64,000 bases of DNA. Origin: Eutreptiella sp. 'Long Island Sound 2002'. Its lineage: Eukaryota; Euglenozoa; Euglenophyceae; Eutreptiales; Eutreptiaceae. The stretch spans positions 30,884,806 to 30,948,805 of the forward strand of contig OZ038385.1 in NCBI GenBank assembly GCA_964036045.1, in the 5' to 3' direction. Within the stretch, counting starts at the first letter, position 1. Every line of letters starts with the position of its first letter. This document shows positions 43,509 to 52,795 of this stretch, one piece after another. The translations under genes were made by a program, and so were the position numbers. Under the pieces are notes generated by a model that saw only the letters and a program-made list of their open reading frames with translations, did no database searches and had not been told where the DNA came from.

Positions 43509-46452
43509 TGAAGCGGTACCCAGAACCCCATGGCCAGGTTACAACATACAACCGGTCTCCGGTCCACTAACCCCATGTACGGCGTGTTCCGTGCCGTGAA
43601 GCCCCGCATCGGCAACCGATGCACCGCCAGCGGAGATTTGTGTATCAGAATATCAGGAATCAACAGGGTTTTATTTTCATATTGTTTCCGTCAATTTTTA
43701 CGCTTCCGTTCTGATACTCACTGTTTTGACTGCTGGCGGTTGGATCGCGACTTTACCGTAACCGCCAGTTTAACTGTTTATAATGGAAATTTTAACGCTA
43801 TCCGTCACGAAGGCTCCAAAGTCGCCAGGAACTGCATGGATGCTTCCGCAATTTTCATAATTAATACCTGCAACCTTAATCCGAATTTTTCAGGATGTCG
43901 AAATCGGATTTTCGACTTCGACATCCCCGCACTTGATTTGACCTCTTTCGAGTGGACCTACGTGCTTCCCTATACACGAATCAACTTTCCTTTTCTCTTG
44001 CCCCCCATTTGTCTTAAAGATATGGGCAAAACAAAGTTGATTCGTGAGGCCACTTGTGAAGGTCATATCTCGTGCCGCTTGCGAGTATTGACGATAAGGA
44101 AACGTGGGATGTATTCACAATACTCCCGACGTAATTTAGGAAGCATTATATGCCTTGCGTTTCCACACGTGCGCGCTAGTGTAATGGATCATGGTCAAGA
44201 GGGTAGAGTTTGCGTTATAACTCTTTGGCCATGACATTGCGTGCGTTAAGATAACTTTCGAGTGTAGCGCGCAAGTGTTGGTGTTGCATAGGAACTCTCC
44301 TTGAGTTCCTATGAGCGATTGACACAAAGTTATGCCCTTGGAGGGGCATGACATATCGTGGTGGGAGCTACCTTTTTAGGCAATATGTAGTAGGTGCCTT
44401 GTGTTGTGTTGCGTGCCCATTTGGCGGGTCCATTACTCCAAGCCAAGCCCGCCAATGGACCTCATATTGTGCAAGCCCCTTCTCCATACTCCCTACGGTC
44501 ATTTGCAAGCCTAACCTTCGTGAAGGGAAGCATGTGTGGTGATCCCGAAGCGATGCGTTGGGAGCAGGGTGTGTGTTTTACAATTTTCCATATTTTCATG
44601 TGTCCACTTGGGAAGTAGCGCTCGTAACCTTTCAAGGCGCCCCAAGTGGAGCACATATGTGGGATCGAAGGTCAATGGTGTCAAGTCATTGTGTTTAGAA
44701 GGATTAGTTGATTGCACGATCCAAGCCAAAGATATTATAATATAATTGTGCGCCTTTCAAGGCACTTTGGTTTGTCTTTGTGCCAATTTTGCCGTTTTTG
44801 GCCCGTCATGATGTCAAGTGGCGACCTTGTATCTCAACGTTGCGCTCAATTGACATCATGACCCAAGTATGTTATGAGGGCACATACTTCGGTGCCCAAC
44901 ATATCTTGGACCCGGCGAATAACTCCTCTTGGGCTTGGCGTACCATGGCTGCCATGTTGGCGATTTGGGACTATCCCAAATCATGGGCTCACTTGGCGAC
45001 CCTGCCATTCCCAATACCGGAGGAGTTGGGCGACGCCCAAAAGATATGTTGGACACATATGACTTGATACCAATCCTATGGCATACTCCGGTCCGAGTCG
45101 GGCATGTGCCTCATTTGCCCCAACCATGAGTGTGCGCATTTTTGGCCATTTTGAGCAATTTTCCACTTTTGCTGCCCGCCGTGCACTATGTTCTAACCCT
45201 CGTGCACGCCGGACGCATGGACCAATGGACCATATATGACATGGGTGTTATGGGTAATGGTCCCCATGGTCCACACAACACGTGGGCGAAGCGGAGCCGC
45301 CTTCGTTAAGGCGCTAGGCCAAATTGAGTATGGGCAATTTTGCCATTTTTGCATTTGTGTGCCCAATTGAGATCGTCACCACGCCAAGTAGCATGGAGAT
45401 CTTTGAGAGCCAAAGGCATGTGAGTCTCCGTTGGACTCCCGGTGGATTGCGTATGGAATGGCGGATCCGATCTCCAAGCCGGCGTGGAGATATACTAATG
45501 GGAGCACACCGAATTTTGGCTCATTTCAGGCAGCCAAAATGACCCAATTTCGGGACCCCAATTTCCCCCTTCCGTGTGGTCAATTGGCGGCCCCATTTCT
45601 CTAAGCCCATGGGGAGCCCGGACCTAAATCCAAGTTGTGCACTCAGATATAAGTCCTAGGTCCTGCCTCCTACCCTGTGAGCCATTGGCCTTACCTTGGC
45701 CGGGCGAGCCACGCGTGGGAATGACGCCAATTTTGGTGATTTTGGCATCATGACCCCACTTGACTCATCCGTGTTGCCCTGATGCCGGGACCTCAGAGGG
45801 AACCAGGTTGGGTGAGGGCTCCAGGGAGTTTGTACTCGAAGGGCATAGGGTCAGTTGCCTCGTCCCTACCTCTGGCGGGTCCGGACGAGGGGTCAATTTT
45901 GGGGATCTTTGAGTTAATTTCAGTTTGGGCTGAAACAGCCCATTTTCAGCTACCAACTCCTGGGTGATAATGGCGGGGCCATATCTCTGGCTCAGAGAGG
46001 AGTTGGGACCTGCCGTTAAGGGAGCATAGGTGGCCACTGTCGGTTGGCCTTGGAGCCCATTGGTTCCCAGGAACTCGCCTGTGGCTGTGCGGGACACCTC
46101 TCCCATTGGCAGGGTTTCAGGGTCCGGACTGAGCAGGGCATGGGTTGTGTTTGAGCCCCCGCCCCCATCAGCCACTGAGAGGGTCGGACCTGGGATTGGG
46201 ATATGAGTTGGGACTGAGTGTCTATGGTCCTGTGATGCCCTTACCCCAGTCCAGTCTTAACCCCATGTGTACATATCCTGATGTGTTGCTGTACATACTT
46301 TCGTTCCCTCTTTGCAGAGTGGCAAGGATTCTGAAACGCTTTGTCACATGACAACGCATTGATGCCCTTGTGAGCGTAGTGCTTTGCCTGCCTGCTCACT
46401 TGCGTGTGTCCACCGCAGCGTCCCGTGGCCGGCCCCCCACGGGAACGCGTCA
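43509..46452 (+). repeat. Gypsy-A 3' LTR (2,944 bp)
   Basis: Same length and termini as 29278-32221, with about 17 scattered substitutions. The internal 234-codon frame is at 43530-44234. Confidence 0.95.
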
Positions 46453-46456
46453 GGAC
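46453..46456. other. Target-site duplication of Gypsy-A, right copy (GGAC)
   Basis: Matches 29274-29277. Confidence 0.9.
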
Positions 46457-46982
46457 CAGGAATGTTCCAAGACATATTCGTGAGTCCTGGATACACGCCG
46501 AGTTTGTACGATACCTACGGATTTGTTCGGATGAGAAGTATTATATTATTTGTTCAAACAGGTTGGTGGATGCCCTTGTATGGTTGCAATACCCACAACG
46601 TGTAGTTAGGGATAAGCTCATTCCCTGGAGTGAACGGCATAAGTTCTTGGGGGTGGGGGCACGGAGGCGTGAGAACACACGACTCAATGAGCCGAATCAC
46701 AATGGAGCTTCGTTGTCACAGGCAGAAAACGGTGTGGCGGATACTCATGGTGTCAAGGGAGGGGGGAGGGAGTCTTTTTATAAGACAACACATGTTTTAC
46801 ATGCAGAACACCATGGGGGCGTGCCGATGTCGTGGGCGCGCGCTTGTTATGTGTTAAAAAGGCGCCTGCAATTTATGAATCATATGAATTTATTTGCTAT
46901 CCTCAAACCACTTAAAAACCTGAAGGCTTTGTTCCGCAAGAGCGCGCGCGCCACTCTTCAGGAGTCGCAAGGTCATGCATGA
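46457..46982 (+). CDS. Reverse transcriptase, 3' part (Penelope-like)
   Basis: Continues the frame broken at 29277. It contains IRESWIHAEFVRYLRICSDE and a following LVDALVWLQYPQRVVRDKL, the thumb-like segment after the RT palm in this enzyme class. A variable stretch and a basic end (KPLKNLKALFRKSARATLQ) follow. The stop is TGA at 46980-46982. The last ~68 codons lie inside the right inverted repeat. No endonuclease motif is seen. Confidence 0.7.
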
Positions 46983-47282
46983 GGAATGAGGAGTAGGAAA
47001 TGTGAAGTTGTGGAATTTGGTTATATGATTTGTAGAGTGGTTGCTCATTCGAATGAATGGATGGTTGTGAATAAATTTGGACACATTCTGTGCATATTCA
47101 TTGTTTGACAGCTGATGAGGCTGTAATTTACAGCGAAATGCGTCCTGATTTGGGATTCACTCAAGGTTATTGTGCCCGAGTACAGCTGCCGTGTTACATT
47201 GAGGACTGCCAATTGGGAAGTGTCTTTTGAAAACGTGGCAAGGATTGATTTTACTTGGTTTAGCTATTGTCAAAACAACTTC
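46777..47282. repeat. Right terminal inverted repeat (506 bp)
   Basis: Reverse complement of 27565-28070. It spans the RT C-terminus and about 300 bp downstream. Confidence 0.9.
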
Positions 47283-47820
47283 ATGAAAAATCGAATTCTA
47301 TTGCCTTCGGCAAGTCCACTTCGCAGAGAATCTACTCCAAGCAACGCACACACAAACTTGGTAAAAAGCAACATACATACGGCCTAAGACATGGTTTACA
47401 TACCTTGGATGATCATTTTAGGTGATCACAATATCAAAAGAACAAGTTTCGAAAACTTTGATTTTTAAGCTGCCCGGGGTGAAAAACTGCATGAGCAGGT
47501 TGTGTACCAATCCCTTGGCCCCCCCCCCCCCCGTGCGGGCAATAACCAAATAGGGTGAAGAACACGCAAATACGGGCTAAATCATGCTTTACATACCTTG
47601 GAGGGTCATTTTAGATGATCACAATATCATAAAAAGAAGTTTCGAAAACTTCGATTTTTGAGTTGTCAATAGTGAAAAACTGCATTAGCAGGTTGTGTAC
47701 CAGTCCCTTGGGAGCCCCCCGCCCCTCCCCGGACCTAATATCCCAATAGGGTGAAAAACATGTAAATACGGCCTAAAACATGCTTTATATACCTTGGATG
47801 GTCATTTTAGGTGATCACAT

Positions 47821-48230
47821 TAGAAAGTGGTATTTTAAAGTAAGTGTTTAATGGGTATTCGTTTTTATAAAGCTTATACATCCGGGACTCGTAATCGTAC
47901 TTCATTTAATTTTAGCGAGATTACTAAAGTTAAACCGGAGAAATCTTTGGTAAGTTATAATCACAGTGTGAAAGGTCGAAATAATCGTGGAATTATTACT
48001 AGTCGTAACCGTGGTGGTGGTCACAAGCGTTTATATAGAAAAATTGATTTTAAACGAGATATGTTAGGAGTAGAGGCTAAAGTTTGTAACATGTTTTTAT
48101 GATGTTTTTATCAACCACTTTTGCTTTCTGCAGGTTGGTGTTTTTTGTATACTTCCAGAAACCTGATTGGATTTGCAGTGTGTTTCAAGATCTTATTGTT
48201 CTTGTTGAGTGCCTGGGGAATTTAAACAAG
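47821..48230 (+). other. 410-bp insertion with plastid rpl2 fragment, copy 1
   Basis: Flanked on both sides by the 10-bp palindrome GTGATCACAT (47811-47820 and 48231-48240), which is single in uninterrupted monomers, so it looks like a target duplication. The insert holds the rpl2 start plus about 150 bp of unrelated sequence. Confidence 0.8.
47851..48102 (+). pseudogene. rpl2: Plastid ribosomal protein uL2 (rpl2) N-terminal fragment, copy 1
   Basis: Reads [19 protein letters not shown], then [19 protein letters not shown], then [17 protein letters not shown]. This is the highly conserved N-terminus of the plastid 50S subunit protein. About 76 residues align in character, then the frame runs into CNMFL and TGA. 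The full protein is about 275 residues, so most of the gene is missing. The codons are A/T-ending, unlike the GC-rich genes around it, which fits plastid origin. Probably a nuclear-integrated plastid fragment and not functional. Confidence 0.85.
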
Positions 48231-48631
48231 GTGATCACATTATCATAAAAATAAGTTTCGAAGAGTTCGATTTTTGAGCTGCCCAAAGTGAAAAACTGCA
48301 TGAGCAGGTTGTGTATCAATCCCTGCCCCCCCCCCCCCCCCCCGTGCGGGCAATACCCAAATAGGGTGAAGAACACGTAAATACGGGCTAAATCATGCTT
48401 TACATACCTTGGATGGTCATTTTAGATGATCACAATATCATAAAAAGAAGTTCCGAAAACTTCGATTTTTGAGTTGCCCATAGTGAAAAACTGCATTAGC
48501 AGGTTGTGTACCCGTCCCTTGGGAGCCCCCCGCCCCTCCCCGGACCTAATATCCCAATAGGGTGAAAAACATGTAAATACGGCCTAAAACATGCTTTATA
48601 TACCTTGGATGGTCATTTTAGGTGATCACAT

Positions 48632-49041
48632 TAGAAAGTGGTATTTTAAAGTAAGTGTTTAATGGGTATTCGTTTTTATAAAGCTTATACATCCGGGACT
48701 CGTAATCGTACTTCATTTAATTTTAGCGAGATTACTAAAGTTAAACCGGAGAAATCTTTGGTAAGTTATAATCACAGTGTGAAAGGTCGAAATAATCGTG
48801 GAATTATTACTAGTCGTAACCGTGGTGGTGGTCACAAGCGTTTATATAGAAAAATTGATTTTAAACGAGATATGTTAGGAGTAGAGGCTAAAGTTTGTAA
48901 CATGTTTTTATGATGTTTTTATCAACCACTTTTGCTTTCTGCAGGTTGGTGTTTTTTGTATACTTCCAGAAACCTGATTGGATTTGCAGTGTGTTTCAAG
49001 ATCTTATTGTTCTTGTTGAGTGCCTGGGGAATTTAAACAAG
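48632..49041 (+). other. 410-bp insertion with plastid rpl2 fragment, copy 2
   Basis: Same length as copy 1, flanked by GTGATCACAT at 48622-48631 and 49042-49051. Copied with its surrounding monomers 811 bp downstream. Confidence 0.8.
48662..48913 (+). pseudogene. rpl2: Plastid rpl2 N-terminal fragment, copy 2
   Basis: Identical in translation to 47851-48102 over all 83 codons. I see no nucleotide difference, so the duplication is recent. Confidence 0.85.
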
Positions 49042-49305
49042 GTGATCACATTATCATAAAAATAAGTTTCGAAGAGTTCGATTTTTGAGCTGCCCAAAGT
49101 GGAAAACTGCATGAGCAGGTTGTGTATCAATCCCTTGGGACCCCCCCCCGTGCGGGCAATACCCAAATAGGGTGAAGAACACGTAAATACGGCCTAAAAC
49201 ATGCTTTACATAGTTTGGATGGTCATATCATGTGTTCACAATATCATAAAAATAAGTTTCAAAAACTTCGATTTTTGCGCAGCCCATGGTGAAAAAATGC
49301 ATAAG

Positions 49306-49309
49306 CAGG
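49306..49309. other. Target-site duplication of Gypsy-B, left copy (CAGG)
   Basis: Matches 62194-62197. Joining the flanks rebuilds the array monomer sequence GCAGGTTGTGT. Confidence 0.85.
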
Positions 49310-49652
49310 TGAAACCAGACCGGGTGGTCAGGAGCAGAGGTCGCAGTGGCATGGGCAGCAACATTGCTTGGCACCGAAGACATCACGATAGTGTTGACTG
49401 AATAGTATCCTGCAAACAGATATGGTACACATAGCCAATGAAATACCTGATATGCACATATGAGAAATCCACCCTATCATCCACTAATTGAATAACTACT
49501 AAACATCCAAGAATGCCTTATCCATCCCACATCCTATGTTCCTAACAAGGAAATGGAATATGATATACCCTATCCCACATATATCCCATATATAGGGCCA
49601 TATAATGCTCCCTTAGGGGTAAAATGCCAGGGTAGGGTTGTGACCTGCTTCA
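49310..49652 (-). repeat. Gypsy-B 3' LTR (343 bp)
   Basis: In element orientation it begins TGAAGCAGGTCAC and ends GGTCTGGTTTCA. It contains ATATATGGGATATATG, a possible TATA-type core promoter region. Confidence 0.93.
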
Positions 49653-49663
49653 CCCCCCCACTT
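49653..49663 (-). other. Gypsy-B polypurine tract (AAGTGGGGGGG)
   Basis: An 11-nt purine-rich run abutting the 3' LTR on the minus strand. It differs from the Gypsy-A tract at two positions. Confidence 0.88.
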
Positions 49664-52600
49664 AAAACGACTGCCACGGGCAGGAAGTACATGCCCAAGA
49701 GGAACGTAGCAGTCACAAACAGCAGCAAATCACAGGTTAGCAGATTCCCTCCCATAGGGATTCGAACCTACGCCAAGCAAACTCGGAGCTGGCCGCACGG
49801 CCGCTGAAGTAGCTCCGATCGGTGGGAATCGAACCACCGCCAGAATACACAAATTGACGGACGGGATCCCGCAGGCCCCGCAATAAGTAGTAGGCGAAAT
49901 CGCGAGCTGCGGCGCGTAGAGTCTGGTCCCTGCGTGTCGCATGAGGCATGTGGGGTCCAGCAGGTAAGGGCAGGTAGTTTTTCAAAGAATTAAAACTAAA
50001 GGCAAAGTGAAATCACACTTTTAAACAAAACTGAAGGTAATGGTACATGCGAAGCGGTGCGACGCGACAGTGCCAAAATTTTACTTTTGACAAAGAAAAG
50101 CCAGCAACAGGGACAGGAGACACTGACAGCAACTTAGGACTGTGCCTGCAGCAGGGAGCACGTGGGGAAACAAAGGTAGAGGTCAGGGATGCATGACTGA
50201 CTTGTGCTCGCCACTGTCTTGTGCATGCTTAGGCCACTTAACAAACACGGCCACGATGGCCCACCGTTCACGCGGTAGCTCACTAATTAGAGGAAAGAGG
50301 TCACGATGGCCTCAGGGTAAAAGAACCGCTTAAAACACTAGGCACAAAGATAAACACGGGTACGATGCCCACACCTTCCACCTTCGTGCTTTAGACAATT
50401 TATGAGGGCTTGATGTGCTTGATGTTCTTGATGTGCTTGACTAACACTTGCATTAACGAGTGAGTTCTTGCTTGTAAGATGTAAGCTTGCTTGCTCACTT
50501 GCTTGTAAATTCCCAGACAAGGCCTAGCCAAAGGCCCACTTGCAAACTGAACCGACACACAAAAAAGATGGATCTGTGTGTGGGTGTCGGAAGCCAGCCA
50601 CGGCTGTGGCTAAATGCTACGGGCACGGCTCAGCCAAGGGCCGTGTCCGTGTGGATGCTTAATTTAGCATGTGTGTCACACGTGATGCACCACGTAGAGG
50701 GTAAAGGAGGAGGTACGGAGATGGGATGAGGGTGTGAGTAGACACACTTAAATAGACAAACCTCATAACCATGTAATAATAACCTGACCTCACTGCTAAC
50801 CCCTCACCTAGGAGCCATACTACGTATATATATCATATATACACATAATAGAGCGATGCACACCGACAAACACAAGACACACTTGTGCGCGCACACCCAT
50901 TGGCAGGGCCCGGGGGCACACACTCGCCCGGAGGGCATCACAGAGTGTGGGTCTCGCGGTGGCGGCCCTGGGGCACGTGATGGTTGCACTCCACACATAC
51001 GGCACGTGCAAGAGCTTCCACAAACTACTCACGTACACACAACAAACAGTAAGCATATCCACAATAGAACACGTGTATAGATACGCCACCTTGTTGCTTG
51101 GTGTTCGTGTGTGTCTTGGGGGCGTGCGTATAAACACTTAGGTTAGCTTGCGTGTTACCTTTGTCGGTGGGTGTGCAACCGGCGGGCCGTAGCGCAGGGG
51201 GTCACCTCCAGGTCGCAAATTGGGGAGGTCGCCCGTACGGTCCCGCTGGTGAATCAGCCCACCCTACTCCCCGGGGGCACGATGACACGCCCCGAAGGAG
51301 TTTTACTCCCCCAACCCCTCTACACCGTGTATGACGGATTCATGTTTACACCTCCGTGTGTAAACTTGGGCCGGTGTACACGGCTACAAAACCCCAAAGG
51401 TAGGTGTCAACCTAGGTCTTGCTTGTTCGGGGGGCGGGTGATAACCAACGTAATAGGCAACCATATAATCCCGTAACTAAATTAATGGCATGCGCACACA
51501 CACGCTACCATTGGCCACGGGCACACCCGGTTTTGGTGTGTCTCGGACAGAGAGACTCGTGTGTGTTGTGGAAATCCAAGTCCACGCACGGGTCTCTATA
51601 AAGAAAAATGCCACGCCCATATCCCAACCCGTTTGGTTGGGTGTTTGGATAGAGGACCCCTCGGGTGTTGTGGAAATCCAAGTCCACTCGTGGGGAACTC
51701 TAGAGAAAACATTGATATACATATTCTCCCATAAACATATGCATGTGCACACTCGCCCTTTTCATCATATTGTTTGTTCCCTCTCGTTGCAGGCAGGAAT
51801 TCCCCCGCGAAATTCATCAAGGACATGAAGAGCACACCCAGCCAGCATGCGGCCCCATGCAATGGCAATGGAGGGTACCCACTCCCAACCCGGGCACGCA
51901 TAGCGACCGGGGACAAATACCCAGGCGGCGGAGACGGCCCAAATCCGCAACGCCACTCTCTGCCTTTGAAGACCCCACCCACTCATAGAGTGACGGGGCA
52001 AAGGCACCCATTGCAATTCATATTAGAGTACTTGTATTGTAGAGGACGACCCCTCCCTCTAGGCTTAAGTCCTCGCCGTATGTAGTGGCAATTTTGCACG
52101 CCACGAAATTTTTTTCCACGTAATGTGAGCCACACGAGTACTTCGTACCTTGTATACCTACCCTCGTGTGGACAAGGGCAAATCGGTGGAAAACCATCAC
52201 GCCCAACACAAAAGGGAAAATGGGTTGTACCCGCCAACCCAACGAAGTTTTCAAGCCTTCGCCATTTTGAGCAAATGATTTAGCTCGTTGGCTTGGGTCA
52301 CGGGTCAGGGACGGTCGTGGGGTTGTGGTTTCGGTACGGGGCGGCACTCCGAAACCTTGCAAACACCACCATGCGCACAACCCGGCAGAGTCTTCGGGAA
52401 GTGCTTGCCACGTTGTTAGCACCCTTGACAGGGGGCGTCATCGTGGGCAGGACTGACGGCAGTAGTCCTGGTGGTGGTAGGAGTGCTCCAGTAAGACCCA
52501 AGGATAGGGGTTTGAATGGCATTAAGACCCCCGAAAGAACACGTCCCACTTCCGCCCCAGGCTATATGCCACGCCACCCCACCCCAAGGACTCTCAAGCC

Positions 52601-52795
52601 TTTAGCGGTGAGAGAGGTAGACGGTGGGGTAAACCTGCGGTACCCACCGCCCTGCTCCGGTGGGGATTTTTGTAACCGAGGAGCGCGCCGTGCATGCACA
52701 TCTTCTTTCCTGTCTCCCACCGCTTCTCGCTCTCTCCTCCCTTCCCCAAACAATAATATATCCATATTGGTTAGGGTTTTCTTTTCGTGGCACGC
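49664..52795 (-). other. Gypsy-B 3' non-coding region (3.1 kb)
   Basis: Long for an LTR element. Features seen: two GGTTCGA(A/T)TCC box-B-like motifs on the minus strand at about 49750-49850; short direct repeats (CTTGATGTGCTTGATG) near 50410-50440; and a ~100-bp spaced duplication sharing TGTTGTGGAAATCCAAGTCC at about 51565 and 51668. No frame is protein-like. Confidence 0.55.

Larger units (their letters stand above)
29278..46452 (+). mobile_element. Gypsy-A: 17.2 kb Ty3/gypsy chromovirus
   Basis: LTRs of 2,944 bp (29278-32221 and 43509-46452), GGAC target duplication, and TG...CA termini. Internally: leader, gag (32673-37007), pol (37008-42029), a 1.5 kb 3' non-coding part, and a polypurine tract. 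The domain order PR, RT, RNase H, integrase, chromodomain places it in Ty3/gypsy chromoviruses. By eye the LTRs differ at about 17 positions (about 99.4% identical) and both frames are open, so the insertion is young and may be competent. It landed inside an RT gene. Confidence 0.95.
27565..47282 (+). mobile_element. RT-encoding element with 506-bp inverted termini, split by Gypsy-A
   Basis: The left arm 27565-28070 and right arm 46777-47282 are inverted copies of equal length with only a few mismatches. Without the nested Gypsy-A and one copy of its 4-bp duplication, the element is about 2.54 kb and carries one long RT frame. The right arm contains the last ~68 codons of that frame plus about 300 bp of 3' flank, so the left arm is an inverted copy of the 3' end. 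No target duplication is evident at 27564/47283. Penelope-like elements are known for inverted or partial terminal copies, which fits the RT type. A TIR-bearing RT element of another kind is an alternative. Confidence 0.7.
47390..49309. repeat. Tandem array of ~190-bp monomers with an 811-bp higher-order unit
   Basis: Monomers begin near 47395, 47587, 47776, 48397, 48586 and 49195. Landmarks are TACCTTGGATGGTCATTTTA, GATCACAATATCATAAAA, AAGTTTCGAAAACTTCGATT, GTGAAAAACTGCAT and AGCAGGTTGTGTACC, then a poly(C) run and CAATAGGGTGAA. Two monomers carry a 410-bp insertion at the same point, so a block of 811 bp is duplicated. The last monomer is cut by Gypsy-B and resumes at 62194. Confidence 0.85.

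Noticed and set aside
44394-46175. Several small open frames inside the 3' LTR
   Set aside because: They duplicate frames of the 5' LTR and are short, overlapping and without protein character.
27565-47282. Interpretation as a cut-and-paste DNA transposon because of inverted ends
   Set aside because: No transposase is present. The only gene is an RT, and one arm copies its coding end.
48080-48140. Functional nuclear rpl2 first exon spliced at AAA|GTTTGT to a downstream CTGCAG
   Set aside because: The downstream sequence after the acceptor gives an unrelated short frame with a stop and no rpl2 homology.
49735-49850. Bona fide tRNA genes
   Set aside because: The T-arm loops need eight bases, and no acceptor stem or anticodon arm can be folded.
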